The position numbers and the translations under genes were made by a program. DNA of 64,000 bases from Williamsia sp. DF01-3. Lineage in GTDB: Bacteria; Actinomycetota; Actinomycetes; Mycobacteriales; Mycobacteriaceae. Positions within the stretch are counted from its first letter, which is position 1. Every line of letters begins with the position of its first letter. The notes beneath the pieces were generated by a model. The model saw only the letters and a program-made list of their open reading frames with translations. It searched no databases and had not been told where the DNA came from. Location of the stretch: the NCBI RefSeq assembly GCF_023051145.1, contig NZ_JALKFS010000005.1:496001-560000 (forward strand), written 5' to 3'. This document shows, piece by piece, positions 1 through 9,117 of the stretch.

Positions 1-2769
1 GCCGTGCGCGGCGACCGCGGCGTTCTGGATCATCTCGCGGGTGAGGTGCAGCATGCGGTCGTAGTCGCTGTGCGCCTCATACGCTTCCAGGCTGGTGAAC
101 TCCGGGTTGTGCTTGAAGTCCACACCTTCGTTGCGGAAGTTGCGGCCCATCTCGAACACGCGCTCCATGCCGCCGACACACAGCCGTTTGAGGTAGAGCT
201 CGGGAGCGATCCGCAGATACAGGTCGAGGTCGTAGGCATTGATGTGTGTGCGGAACGGGGCCGCGTTCGCGCCGCCGTGGATCTGCTGCAGGATCGGCGT
301 CTCCACCTCGAGGTAGTCGCGGCCGGAGAGGTGGTCGCGCATCGACTTCACGATGGCGCTGTGCACTCTCATGAGTTCGCGGGCTCGGGGATTGATGGTC
401 AGGTCCACGTACCGCTGACGCACTCGCGCCTCGGGGTCGGTGAGCCCACTCCACTTGTCCGGCAACGGGTGCAGACACTTGCCGAGCATCCGCCAGTCCT
501 TGGCCAGCAGCGACAACTCGCCCTTGCGGCTGCGCCCCACCACTCCGCTGACCTCGATGAGGTCGCCGAGGTCGACGGTGCCTGCCAGGTCAAGGGTTTC
601 CGGCTTCAGCGCGCTCGCATCCACGAGTACCTGCACGTCCCCGCTCCAGTCGCGCACATCGCAGAACACGACCTTGCCGAAGTCACGCATGCGGATGACG
701 CGGCCCGCCACCCGGGCGGTGGTCCCTTCAGGCGCGCTGACGGCCTGCGCGATGGTGTGGGTGGGCGGATAGGCAGGCGGATAGGGATCGACGCCGGCCG
801 CGGTCAGCTGCTCCAGTTTGGCCAGACGGACGCGGACCTGCTCGGGACGCCGCGGTCCGCGATGCTCGGCCTTTTCCTCGCTGGCGATCTCCGCGGCGAT
901 CGCGTCGATGTCGACACCCGGCGGCACCGAGGAGGCATCGCCGGTGAAGTCGTTGCCCTGCCCGAACTTCGGCAGCTTCACAAATCCCTCGTTGACCACG
1001 GCGGCCAGGCCGACCCGCGGAATCGTGCGGCCGTCCTCGAAACACAGGAACCGGGGAACCCACTCGGGGTGGTATTTGGCGTTCGACTTGTACAGCGATT
1101 CCATCTGCACGAACTTCGACGCGAAGGTGAGGGCGCCGTACATCGCCCGCATGATCGGGCCTGCGCCGATCTGGCCGCCTTCTTCGAACACCACACGGAA
1201 GGCTGCGAAGTTCATCGAGATGTCGAGGATGCCGAAGGCCTCGGCGTTCTCGGCGAACTCGGTCACCATCGTCTCGACCAGTCCGTTGATCGAGTCCCGG
1301 TCGCGGCGCATCACATCGAGGGATGCGCCGGTCTGGCCCCAAGGGACAAACGAGAGCATGCCGACGACCTTCTCGTTCGCGGTGCCCGCGTCCTGCACGG
1401 CTTCCACGAGGATGGACCGTCCGTCCGCGGGGTCACCCAGACGTCCCAGAGCCATCGAGAAGCCACGTTCTTGGTCGGTGTCGCGCCATTCGTCGGCGCG
1501 CGCGATCACCGCGGCCATCTGTTCGGGGGACAGATCCTCGTGGCGGGCGATACGCACGGTGATGCCGGCGCGCTTGGTGCGGGCCACCGACTGCCGGACG
1601 GCCTTCATCTCCGGCCCGTTGAGGTTGTAACCGCGGGTGTGGACGATCGCCTCGTCGCCGATGTTGAGTGTGGTGAATCCGGCAGCGTCCCACGCTTCCG
1701 CGCCGGTGGCACTCACGCCGATGGCGCCCGGATGCCAGCCGTACCGGTCGCAGATCTTGAGGAACTCCGCGATCGCGTCGGGCCAGTAGCGCTTGTCGCC
1801 CACGGGGTCTCCACCGGCCATCGCGGTGCCGACCTCAACCCGGTAGGTGATCGCGGCCATGCCGTTGGGAGCGAAGACAACCGCTTTGTCGTGGCGGGTG
1901 GAGAAATACGCAAGTGAGTCGTCGCCGCTGAAGCCATCGATGAGCAGCCGCAGCAACCTCTCGTCGGTCGCGGTCATCGAGTTGTTCGACCGCTGCGAAC
2001 GGAACAGGATCAACGCTGCGGCGATGAGCGCCAGAGCGCCGAGCAGGCCCAAGAACGTCTCGACGGGCGCATAGGAATGGTGCTCGTCGAAGTCGGTCGA
2101 CAGGTCGACGGACCCGAACGTCACCACATGATTGATCGCGTACGGCAGTCGCTGGGAGGCGGTGAGGGTGTGGGGGAAGATCTCGACGAGGGCCCAACCG
2201 ATCAGCGAACCGATGACCAGGCCGGCGACCAGCACGCCGGCAGCGCGCCAGAGAGCGCCACGGCGCACACGGGTATAGAACTGCCGATAACTCGCGATCA
2301 AATACATCAGCGCAAACACGTGCAGGACGACACCGATGCAGATATTGATCCGCACCACGGTGTTCACACCGTTCTCCGACGACAACGGCTCGAATAGGTA
2401 GAGCGCATTTCCGATGGCATAGACGGCGACGTACGCCACCGTGATCCACCACGCGATCCGCTTGCGGGATGCGAGTGCAAAGGCGAGCAGTGCCAAGACG
2501 AACGCCCAGGCGAAGCTGGTGTCGGGTGCGGAGATCAGATAATTGTCGACGTAGTCGCGCGGCACCTCGGTGAGGCGCCGGAACTGCAGGGAGATGCTGC
2601 TGAGCAGCGAGATGGCGGCGAGGACGCCCGCAACCCAACTGACGTACCGCGGCGCGTTCTTGAACCATCCCGCAGGCGGGACCAGGCGAGTCGGCCGACG
2701 GGGCGCAGGAGTTGCCTCCCTGCTCACATCGATTGAGTCGACCGTGGTTTCGGGTGAATCGACGCTCAC
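1..2769 (-). CDS. lysX: LysX: lysylphosphatidylglycerol synthetase / lysyl-tRNA synthetase fusion (3' end outside window)
   Basis: Two-domain membrane enzyme that charges tRNA with lysine and transfers lysine to phosphatidylglycerol, giving positive charge to the cell surface and resistance to cationic peptides. The GTG start at 2769 has GGAAAGG upstream. The first 923 codons are present and the C-terminus runs off the left edge. The N-terminus has several membrane segments (such as ISLLSSISL and FVLALLAFALA). A middle DUF2156-type lysyltransferase region is followed by an OB fold and a class II LysRS domain. Motif 2 is clear near the window edge: FEMGRNFRNEG followed by HNPEFTSLEAY. Members of the family are about 1,100-1,170 residues, so roughly 200 residues are missing. 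It is divergent from the S4-domain gene. Confidence 0.95.
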   Translation of the reverse strand, partial: MSVDSPETTVDSIDVSREATPAPRRPTRLVPPAGWFKNAPRYVSWVAGVLAAISLLSSISLQFRRLTEVPRDYVDNYLISAPDTSFAWAFVLALLAFALASRKRIAWWITVAYVAVYAIGNALYLFEPLSSENGVNTVVRINICIGVVLHVFALMYLIASYRQFYTRVRRGALWRAAGVLVAGLVIGSLIGWALVEIFPHTLTASQRLPYAINHVVTFGSVDLSTDFDEHHSYAPVETFLGLLGALALIAAALILFRSQRSNNSMTATDERLLRLLIDGFSGDDSLAYFSTRHDKAVVFAPNGMAAITYRVEVGTAMAGGDPVGDKRYWPDAIAEFLKICDRYGWHPGAIGVSATGAEAWDAAGFTTLNIGDEAIVHTRGYNLNGPEMKAVRQSVARTKRAGITVRIARHEDLSPEQMAAVIARADEWRDTDQERGFSMALGRLGDPADGRSILVEAVQDAGTANEKVVGMLSFVPWGQTGASLDVMRRDRDSINGLVETMVTEFAENAEAFGILDISMNFAAFRVVFEEGGQIGAGPIMRAMYGALTFASKFVQMESLYKSNAKYHPEWVPRFLCFEDGRTIPRVGLAAVVNEGFVKLPKFGQGNDFTGDASSVPPGVDIDAIAAEIASEEKAEHRGPRRPEQVRVRLAKLEQLTAAGVDPYPPAYPPTHTIAQAVSAPEGTTARVAGRVIRMRDFGKVVFCDVRDWSGDVQVLVDASALKPETLDLAGTVDLGDLIEVSGVVGRSRKGELSLLAKDWRMLGKCLHPLPDKWSGLTDPEARVRQRYVDLTINPRARELMRVHSAIVKSMRDHLSGRDYLEVETPILQQIHGGANAAPFRTHINAYDLDLYLRIAPELYLKRLCVGGMERVFEMGRNFRNEGVDFKHNPEFTSLEAYEAHSDYDRMLHLTREMIQNAAVAAHG

Positions 2770-2831
2770 AGGTGTTGCCTTTCCGCAGCTGGTCCGCAGT
2801 AACGTTATCTCTCAGATGGGAGGATTGAACG

Positions 2832-3071
2832 GTGAGCCGAGAAACAGTTCCGATCCGAGACAATTCCATCCGACTGGGCCAATTCCTGAAGCTGGCGAAT
2901 CTCATCGAATCCGGGGCCGAGGCAAAAGAAGTCATCGCGGACGGATTGGTCAGCGTGAACGGTGAGACCGAGACGCGGCGCGGCCGACAACTGGTCACCG
3001 GCGACGTCGTGGAGATCGGCGGCACCGAGGCCGTGGTCGGCGGACCAGACGATGGTGTGCTCCCGGACTGA
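2832..3071 (+). CDS. Small S4-domain RNA-binding protein
   Basis: A 79-residue protein that is almost entirely one S4 RNA-binding fold: IRLGQFLKLANLIESG near the start, then a basic loop and ADGLVSVNGE, which is the conserved strand-turn of S4/YaaA/YbcJ-type proteins. It probably binds structured RNA or the ribosome, but the target is unknown. It starts at GTG 2832, divergent from lysX with only 62 bases between the two starts, so the promoters are back to back. It ends 87 bases before rraA on the same strand. Confidence 0.85.
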   Translation: MSRETVPIRDNSIRLGQFLKLANLIESGAEAKEVIADGLVSVNGETETRRGRQLVTGDVVEIGGTEAVVGGPDDGVLPD

Positions 3072-3158
3072 TGTCCGCGGCCGCGTTCAGCTGCCTCGGA
3101 TGCGGGCCGGTCAGCGGTGGTTACCGGTCGGTAAGTAAGAGTCGTTAGGCTGAGGTGC

Positions 3159-3644
3159 ATGAGTGAGATCACCTTCGTAGCCACCGCCGACCTCGTGGAC
3201 GAGATCGGCGAGGAGGTACGCAGCTGCGACCTCCAGTTCACGCAGTTCGGGAAGCGCAGGGAGTTCGTCGGCCGGGTCACCACGGTTCGGTGCCTCCAGG
3301 ACAACGCCCTGCTCAAGCAGGTGCTCGGCGAACCCGGCAACGGTGGGGTGCTCGTCGTCGACGGTGCCGGGTCGGTGCACACCGCCCTTGTGGGCGACGT
3401 GATCGCCGAACTCGGCCGGTCCAACGGCTGGAGCGGGATCATCGTGAACGGTGCGGTCCGCGACTCGAAGCTGCTCGCCGGCATCGACATCGGTATCAAG
3501 GCGCTTGGCACCAACCCGCGCAAGTCCACCAAGTCCGGAGCCGGAGAGCGGGACGTCCCTGTTGAACTGGGCGGTCTGACCTTCAATCCCGGCGACCTTG
3601 CATACAGCGACGACGACGGCATCGTGCTCGTCGCGGCCGAATAG
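3159..3644 (+). CDS. rraA: RraA family protein (RNase E regulator-like / HMG-type aldolase fold)
   Basis: 161 residues, the usual size of RraA. Visible family features are DNALLKQVL in the first third, [13 protein letters not shown] in the middle and the C-terminal [14 protein letters not shown]. RraA in E. coli inhibits RNase E; many actinobacterial members also keep the fold of 4-hydroxy-4-methyl-2-oxoglutarate aldolase, so the role here is not settled. Its stop is 10 bases before the gabD2 start, with the gabD2 ribosome site GGAG in the gap, so the two are probably cotranscribed. Confidence 0.9.
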   Translation: MSEITFVATADLVDEIGEEVRSCDLQFTQFGKRREFVGRVTTVRCLQDNALLKQVLGEPGNGGVLVVDGAGSVHTALVGDVIAELGRSNGWSGIIVNGAVRDSKLLAGIDIGIKALGTNPRKSTKSGAGERDVPVELGGLTFNPGDLAYSDDDGIVLVAAE

Positions 3645-3654
3645 GAGACAGATC

Positions 3655-5208
3655 ATGGGCAAGCCAGATACAGCCACGTTCGACCGTTTGCGAGGGCTCA
3701 TCGCCATCGATGATCCGGACGCCCGTTCTACGCGCCCGGTTCTCGAGGCGTTCACGGGCGAGGAGATGACCACAATTCCGGTCGGCACCGCCGACGACGT
3801 GCAGGCCGCGTTCGAGCGGGCGCGCGCCGCACAGGTCGAGTGGGCGAAACTCTGGCCGCGTGACCGTGCCAAGATCCTGATCGATTTCGCGGCCCTGGTG
3901 CTCAAGAACAGGGATGCGTTGGCGGACATGGCACAGGCCGAGACCGGCAAAGCGCGCGCCTACGCCCAGGAGGAAGTGCTGGACGTGGCCATGACTGCCC
4001 GGCACTACGCCAAGACCGGCCCGCGGCTCCTGGCGGCGAGCAAGGTCAAAGGGATGCTGCCCCTGGCCACCGACGCCCGCGTTCGGTATCAGCCCAAGGG
4101 TGTCGTCGGCGTGATCTCGCCGTGGAACTACCCGATGACCCTGGCTGCCTCGGACGGGGTCGCCGCTCTGATGGCCGGTAATGCGGTGGTGCTCAAGCCC
4201 GACAGCCAGACGCCGTACTGCGCCCTCGCCGTGGTCGAGTTGCTCTACCAGGCAGGTCTCCCGAAGGATCTGTTCGCCGTCGTGCCCGGACCGGGCTCTG
4301 TTGTGGGACAAGAGATCTTGGCTCAGGCCGACTACCTCATGTTCACCGGGTCCTCGGAAACCGGCGCGCAGCTCGCCGAGCAGGCCGGCCGTCGTCTGAT
4401 CGGTTTCTCGGCCGAACTCGGTGGCAAGAACCCGATGATCATCACCAAGACCGCCGACATCGACAACGCTGTCGAAGGCGCAGTGCGCGCCTGCTTCTCG
4501 AACTCCGGACAACTTTGCATCTCGATCGAGCGGATCTACGTCGAGAAGCCGATCGCCGATGAGTTCTCCGCCAAGTTCGCGCAGCGGGTGTCGGCGATGA
4601 AGGTGGGCAAGTCCTACGACTTCTCCACGGAGATGGGGTCGTTGGCCTCGGCGGACCAGGTCGACACCGCCGAACGGCACGTCGAGGACGCCAAGTCCAA
4701 GGGCGCCGTGGTTCTCGCCGGCGGACACCGCCGTCCCGAACTCGGACCTTTCTTCTTCGAGCCGACCGTTCTGTCCGGGGTTGCCGACGGGATGGAATCG
4801 TTCGCCGGCGAGACCTTCGGACCGGTTGTCGCCATCTACCCGGTGGATTCCGTGGACGAGGCCATCACAGAGGCCAACAACACCGAATACGGCCTCAACG
4901 CAAGCGTTTTCGCCGGGTCGTCGGAAGAAGGCCGCAAGATTGCCGCAGAACTGCGCGCCGGCACGGTGAACCTGAACGAGGGCTACGCGGCCGCATGGGG
5001 TTCCACTGCGGCTCCGATGGGCGGTATGGGCAAGTCGGGCGTAGGCCGCCGCCACGGCGCCGAAGGGCTTCTCAAATACACCGAGCCCCAGACGATTGCC
5101 GAGCAGCGGGTGATCGGTCTTGGCGGCATCAAGGGCGTGCCGCAGGGGCTCTTCCTGCGGACCGTTCCGGCGTTCGTGAAGTCGCTGAAGTTCCTGCCCG
5201 GTCGGTGA
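3655..5208 (+). CDS. gabD2: Succinate-semialdehyde dehydrogenase (NADP+)
   Basis: 517-residue aldehyde dehydrogenase, oxidising succinic semialdehyde to succinate in the GABA/2-oxoglutarate bypass. ALDH signatures appear in order: SPWNYPMTLA (cofactor and oxyanion region), FTGSSETG, the glutamate motif ELGGKNPMII, the catalytic cysteine in SNSGQLCISIERIY, and the C-terminal ETFGPV and SGVGRRHG. The open frame extends upstream into rraA, but ATG 3655 is preceded by GGAG and gives the normal family length (mycobacterial GabD2 is about 518 residues). A strong hairpin at 5214-5246 follows directly. Confidence 0.93.
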   Translation: MGKPDTATFDRLRGLIAIDDPDARSTRPVLEAFTGEEMTTIPVGTADDVQAAFERARAAQVEWAKLWPRDRAKILIDFAALVLKNRDALADMAQAETGKARAYAQEEVLDVAMTARHYAKTGPRLLAASKVKGMLPLATDARVRYQPKGVVGVISPWNYPMTLAASDGVAALMAGNAVVLKPDSQTPYCALAVVELLYQAGLPKDLFAVVPGPGSVVGQEILAQADYLMFTGSSETGAQLAEQAGRRLIGFSAELGGKNPMIITKTADIDNAVEGAVRACFSNSGQLCISIERIYVEKPIADEFSAKFAQRVSAMKVGKSYDFSTEMGSLASADQVDTAERHVEDAKSKGAVVLAGGHRRPELGPFFFEPTVLSGVADGMESFAGETFGPVVAIYPVDSVDEAITEANNTEYGLNASVFAGSSEEGRKIAAELRAGTVNLNEGYAAAWGSTAAPMGGMGKSGVGRRHGAEGLLKYTEPQTIAEQRVIGLGGIKGVPQGLFLRTVPAFVKSLKFLPGR

Positions 5209-5213
5209 CCGAC

Positions 5214-5246
5214 GATGCCGGCCGTGTGTTCCGCGCGGCCGGCATC
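5214..5246. terminator. Bidirectional terminator hairpin
   Basis: Perfect 11-bp inverted repeat GATGCCGGCCG / CGGCCGGCATC with an 11-nt loop. It lies between the convergent ends of gabD2 (stop at 5208) and the DUF309 gene (stop at 5249), as expected for a shared intrinsic terminator. No long T run follows, which is usual in actinobacteria. Confidence 0.75.
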
Positions 5247-5248
5247 AC

Positions 5249-5680
5249 TCAGCGCGTGTCCTGGACCTGTCGCTCCGCACACGCGATGACCGCGTCCAGA
5301 TCGAGTCCGTACGGCGTCGCATCGACCAGGCTGTAACGCAGGAGTCGGCCCGCCCCGCGCTCGACGAGACGCGCTGCGCCCCTGGGATTTCCGCGTAGGT
5401 GATGCGTCAGGCCGACGCAGATCTGAGCCAGCCCCTGCCACAGCTCCCGTTCGTCGGGCGGGCATGTCTTCCAGCGGACCTCGAAGACCTCGTGGGCTGC
5501 GAACGGACGTCCGGCGTCGATGAGTTGACGTGCCAGCGCGATGGTTTCGGCGGGTGGTAACGGTTCCTCGGAGACCGGTTCGACACCCTCGGCGCCGTAC
5601 GGCAGCGGCCTGCCCAGCTCGTCTCGCGGCCGGGCCTGCCGTGCGCGGCCGTCGGGGTCGCGGTCGCGACGCTCAGGCAT
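5249..5680 (-). CDS. DUF309 domain protein
   Basis: 143 residues. The core DUF309 signature is clear: FAAHEVFEVRW, then ELWQGLAQICVGLTHHLRGN and a helical C-terminus (RLLRYSLVDATPYGLDLDAV). It is a small helical family of unknown function, common in bacteria. The chosen ATG at 5680 overlaps the stop of the upstream 67-residue gene by a few bases, so the two are translationally coupled. The longer open frame upstream runs through that gene and is not needed. Confidence 0.8.
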   Translation of the reverse strand: MPERRDRDPDGRARQARPRDELGRPLPYGAEGVEPVSEEPLPPAETIALARQLIDAGRPFAAHEVFEVRWKTCPPDERELWQGLAQICVGLTHHLRGNPRGAARLVERGAGRLLRYSLVDATPYGLDLDAVIACAERQVQDTR

Positions 5681-5876
5681 CGTCCACCTCGTTGCCCGTC
5701 CTGTCGCCCAGCCAGGCGAGGACCGCGGGATCAGTCGATTGCAGGCGCTGTACTTCTTCGCCACCGTCGCAGGTGTACATGGAGATGGTCACGGCAGAAG
5801 CGGTCCGGGACGTCACGCGCCATACCGCACCTGAATCCGTCCACCGGATCAGCGATTCGATCACGTTCTCGTCCAC
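5673..5876 (-). CDS. Small conserved hypothetical protein (67 aa)
   Basis: 67 residues, begins at GTG 5876 with a strong GGAGG site (rc of ctcc just upstream). The sequence (MDENVIESLIRW, then TSRTASAVTISMYTCDGGEE) looks like a compact beta-rich domain, and no family was recognised. It overlaps the following DUF309 gene by 8 bases, so the two form an operon. Its start also overlaps the end of a short frame at 5861-6013 that looks like a gene remnant. Confidence 0.65.
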   Translation of the reverse strand: MDENVIESLIRWTDSGAVWRVTSRTASAVTISMYTCDGGEEVQRLQSTDPAVLAWLGDRTGNEVDDA

Positions 5877-6013
5877 GATTCCTCCCTTCCGACGGTCGGT
5901 GTCAAAACTATCCCGTCACATACCAACTGTGGGACGTCCAGGGAGGATATGGCCAGGACCATTCCCAGCCAGATGAAGACGCTGGCTGTCGCGATGGTTT
6001 GTGCTGTGGTCAT
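5861..6013 (-). pseudogene. 5' remnant of a small membrane protein gene
   Basis: A 50-codon frame beginning MTTAQTIATASVFIWLGM, followed by VLAISSLD. This start resembles, from memory, the N-terminus of small actinobacterial integral membrane proteins of about 120-150 residues, but here the likeness is lost after about 28 residues and the frame stops inside the next gene. It looks like the 5' end of a gene whose remainder was deleted, now fused to the upstream region of the 67-residue gene. It could instead act as a short leader peptide. Confidence 0.4.
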
Positions 6014-6123
6014 GCTGCGGGGTCCCATCGTCCGGAGTCGTTCGCAGTGTCATCATCGAGGACAACGTGCCGCACTGACAGCACGTGCTCGGCGCAGCGA
6101 GTCCACGACGACGGGAGAATCCG

Positions 6124-6972
6124 GTGACCCGACATCCATCCATCGCGGTCACGGGAGCTACCGGCAATGTCGGGGGATTGGTTGCGCGCGCCTTGTCGGA
6201 GGCCGGGACAGCTCTCCGGTTGGTGGTGCGTTCGCGCGGGCGCGCGCCAGTGCTGCCCGGGGCAGCGGTCGCGGAGACGAGCTACGGCGACCACGACGCC
6301 GCGGTCGCCGCACTCGCGGACGTCGACACCTTGTTCATGGTGTCGGCCTCGGAGAGCGAAGACCGGTTGGACCAACACCGGACCTTCGTCGATGCGGCTG
6401 TCCGGGCCGGTGTGCAACACATCGTCTACACGTCGTTCCTGAATGCGGCACCCGACGCGACTTTCACTCTCGCGCGCGATCATTGGGCAACGGAGGAGCA
6501 CATCCGCGCGTCGGGAGTGCAGTTCACGTTCTTGCGCGACAGCTTCTACGTCGATTTCCTGCCGAGCCTCGCCGGCACCGACGGCGTGATCCGTGGCCCG
6601 GCCGGAGACGGCGCGGTGGGTGCGGTGGCGCGCGCCGACGTCGCGCGAGTGGCGACCGCGGTTCTCGCCGATCCGGCATCACACCGGGGTGAGACGTACG
6701 ACCTCACCGGCCGCGAATCACTCACTTTCAACGAGGTGGCGCGGATTCTCACCGAAACCAGCGGTCGCACAGTCACATTCCACAACGAGACGATCGACGA
6801 AGCCTACGAGTCGCGGAAATCCTATGGGGCGCCGGACTGGCAAGTGGACGCCTGGGTGTCCACCTACACCGCGATTGCTGCGGGTGAACTGGCAGCGGTG
6901 ACAGACAATGTGGAGACCATCACTGGCCGGCCGCCGATGACATTGCGCGACTTCATCGTCGGCTCGGCGTGA
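6124..6972 (+). CDS. NmrA/atypical SDR family NAD(P)-binding oxidoreductase
   Basis: 282 residues. The N-terminal TGATGNVGG is the glycine-rich nucleotide motif of atypical short-chain dehydrogenases of the NmrA/HSCARG/quinone-reductase (QorB) type. HIVYTSFLNA and the PAGDGAVGAVARADVA segment are also typical. There is no classical YxxxK, so it may be a redox sensor or a quinone reductase. GTG 6124 is chosen because GGGAGAA lies 6 bases upstream; the frame is open further upstream without a better site. Confidence 0.8.
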   Translation: MTRHPSIAVTGATGNVGGLVARALSEAGTALRLVVRSRGRAPVLPGAAVAETSYGDHDAAVAALADVDTLFMVSASESEDRLDQHRTFVDAAVRAGVQHIVYTSFLNAAPDATFTLARDHWATEEHIRASGVQFTFLRDSFYVDFLPSLAGTDGVIRGPAGDGAVGAVARADVARVATAVLADPASHRGETYDLTGRESLTFNEVARILTETSGRTVTFHNETIDEAYESRKSYGAPDWQVDAWVSTYTAIAAGELAAVTDNVETITGRPPMTLRDFIVGSA

Positions 6973-7143
6973 TCGTGCACGATCGCTGAGGATCCGGAGG
7001 GAGCGCTCGTCAGCCCCCTGTGGTTTGCCGAGGTTTCCGATTGTCGCTCGCAGGCTATGCCTACCTGGATACGAACGCTGTATGAACAGCTGGTCCTCGG
7101 GCTACGTCGACCAGCACATTCTCGGTTGCACCAGGAGATGCGA

Positions 7144-8481
7144 ATGACGGCTGATGCCGAAGCGGGAACACAGGCAACAGGGGATGAGCCCGCATCCAAA
7201 CTGAAGCGGAAGATAACCGGTCCGCTGCTGTTCTTGTTCATCTTGGGCGACGTGCTCGGAGCCGGTATCTATGCCCTGATGGGAGTGCTGTCCGAGGAGG
7301 TGGGAGGGGCACTCTGGGCGCCGCTGATCGTCGCGCTTCTGCTGGCCCTGCTCACCGCCGGCTCCTATGCCGAGTTGGTCACCAAGTATCCGCAGGCCGG
7401 CGGTGCAGCGATACTCGCCGAGCGGGCCTTCAAGCAACCGATCGTCTCGTTCCTCGTAGGTTTCTGCATGCTGGCCGCAGGAGTCACGAGCGCAGCCGGA
7501 CTCGCGCTGGCCTTCTCCGGCGAATACCTCAAGACCTTCATCGATGTGCCGACCGTCCCGGCCGCGCTGGTGTTCCTGGCACTGGTGGCCTGCCTGAACG
7601 CACGCGGCATCAGTGAGTCGGTGAAGAGCAACGTGGTCATGACGATCATCGAGGTCAGCGGACTGGTCATCGTCATCGCGGTGGTCGGGGTGATGCTCGG
7701 CGAAGGCCGAGGTGACGTGTCCCGGGTGACCGAGTTCCCGGACGGCTCGACCCCCGCGATGGCCATCCTCAGCGGTGCCATCATCGCCTACTACTCCTTT
7801 GTCGGATTCGAGACCTCGGCCAACGTCGCCGAAGAGATCCGCAATCCCAGTCGCGTGTATCCCTTGGCCCTCTTCGGGTCGTTGGCAACGGCCGGACTCG
7901 TCTACGTGCTCGTGGGGCTCGCAAGCTCGATTGCCCTGCCCGCGAGCACATTGTCCGAGTCGTCGGGACCGCTGCTGGCCGTTGTCGGGGAGTCCGGTGT
8001 CGGCATCCCCGACTGGGTCTTCAGTCTCATCGCGCTGGTGGCCGTGGCCAATGGCGCTCTGCTCACGATGATCATGGCCAGCCGCCTCACCTTCGGTATG
8101 GCCGAGCACAGGCTGCTGCCGAGCGCACTGGGAAAGGTGCTGCCCAAGCGGCGTACCCCGTGGGCGGCGATTGTGGCGACGACGTTGGTGGCCATGCTGC
8201 TCACACTCAACGGCGAACTGTCGACATTGGCCGAGACGGTGGTGCTGTTGCTGCTGTTCGTCTTCATCTCGACAAATGTCGCTGTGTTGGTTCTTCGTCG
8301 GGATCCCGTCGAGCATAAGCATTTTCGGGTACCGACAATCATCCCGATTCTCGGTGTCGCCTCGTGCGTGCTGCTGCTGACCCAGCAGAGCGGTGAGGTC
8401 TGGATGTATGGCGGGCTTCTTCTCGCAGTGGGTATCGTGCTGCATTTTGCTGCGGTGTGGGTGCGTCGACGTGCCGCGTGA
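7144..8481 (+). CDS. APC-family amino acid permease
   Basis: 445-residue membrane protein with about 12 hydrophobic segments. The first begins LFLFILGDVLGAGIYALMG, the GxG helix typical of the amino acid-polyamine-organocation superfamily; the segment AYYSFVGFETSANVAEEIRNP is the conserved helix 6/loop of these permeases. It is predicted to import an amino acid or polyamine by H+ or Na+ symport, and the substrate cannot be told. Start ATG 7144 has CAGGAG upstream; ATG 7138 is a possible alternative. No obvious operon partner. Confidence 0.85.
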   Translation: MTADAEAGTQATGDEPASKLKRKITGPLLFLFILGDVLGAGIYALMGVLSEEVGGALWAPLIVALLLALLTAGSYAELVTKYPQAGGAAILAERAFKQPIVSFLVGFCMLAAGVTSAAGLALAFSGEYLKTFIDVPTVPAALVFLALVACLNARGISESVKSNVVMTIIEVSGLVIVIAVVGVMLGEGRGDVSRVTEFPDGSTPAMAILSGAIIAYYSFVGFETSANVAEEIRNPSRVYPLALFGSLATAGLVYVLVGLASSIALPASTLSESSGPLLAVVGESGVGIPDWVFSLIALVAVANGALLTMIMASRLTFGMAEHRLLPSALGKVLPKRRTPWAAIVATTLVAMLLTLNGELSTLAETVVLLLLFVFISTNVAVLVLRRDPVEHKHFRVPTIIPILGVASCVLLLTQQSGEVWMYGGLLLAVGIVLHFAAVWVRRRAA

Positions 8482-8562
8482 CGCTCTCGTCTCGTGGTGT
8501 GGACAGCGCCGACGTGGTCGCGAAGCAGCCCGCAGGCAAACCCTGGTGGGTAGTCTCCACAG

Positions 8563-9117
8563 ATGAGCAAACCACCTGTCCGACCTATGGATTCGCATAC
8601 CGCGGGTCGTTTGCGGGCGGCGGACTTCACCTATCCGGAGGTCGGCGCGACCAAGACCGGTATGCCGTCCGGTTACCACCACCTGCGACGAGAAAGAGTC
8701 GTGGGATCCGGTGCTGCAGTGTTTCGTGAACTCGGCGACGCTGTTCTGAGGTGGCAGGTGCAGCTCGGCGCCGGCCTGACGGTGACCAGTCCCGACGTGA
8801 CAGTCAGCGAGGGAAGCGTCGGGCTGGTCGGGCTCGGCGTGGGTACGGCCAGACTGAAGGCGCCGGTGCGAGTTGTGTACGTGCTCGACGAGCCCGATCG
8901 CTGTGGTTTCGCCTACGGCACCTTGCCCGGCCACCCAGAGGCAGGTGAGGAGCTGTTCTGTATCGAGCACCGAGCCGACGACAGTGTGGTGCTGGTGGTC
9001 GCAGCCTTCTCGCGGCCACGCTCAATTCTCGCCAGGGCGGGGGGACCGCTCGGGAGAGTCGGTCAACGCCTGGTGACGAAGCGTTATCTTCGTGCGCTGG
9101 ACGCTCCAGAGAGCTGA
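8563..9117 (+). CDS. DUF1990 family protein
   Basis: 184 residues. The family features are FTYPEVGATKTGMPSGYHHL near the start (the conserved PxVGxT region), RWQVQLGAGL and the end GYGTLPGHPE-like motif (here FAYGTLPGHPEAGEELF). DUF1990 proteins resemble SRPBCC-type folds and have no established function in bacteria. The last 34 bases overlap the 3' end of the convergent MerR-family gene. Confidence 0.8.
   Translation: MSKPPVRPMDSHTAGRLRAADFTYPEVGATKTGMPSGYHHLRRERVVGSGAAVFRELGDAVLRWQVQLGAGLTVTSPDVTVSEGSVGLVGLGVGTARLKAPVRVVYVLDEPDRCGFAYGTLPGHPEAGEELFCIEHRADDSVVLVVAAFSRPRSILARAGGPLGRVGQRLVTKRYLRALDAPES

Noticed and set aside
4-1917. Long open frame on the + strand opposite lysX
   Set aside because: It is antisense to clear LysRS and lysyltransferase sequence and has no domain likeness; long opposite frames are common in high-GC genes.
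3583-5055. 490-codon frame on the minus strand opposite gabD2
   Set aside because: It is antisense to all ALDH motifs; composition artefact.
7102-8970. 622-codon minus-strand frame opposite the APC permease
   Set aside because: His/Gln/Arg-rich translation typical of antisense membrane genes; the permease is the real gene.
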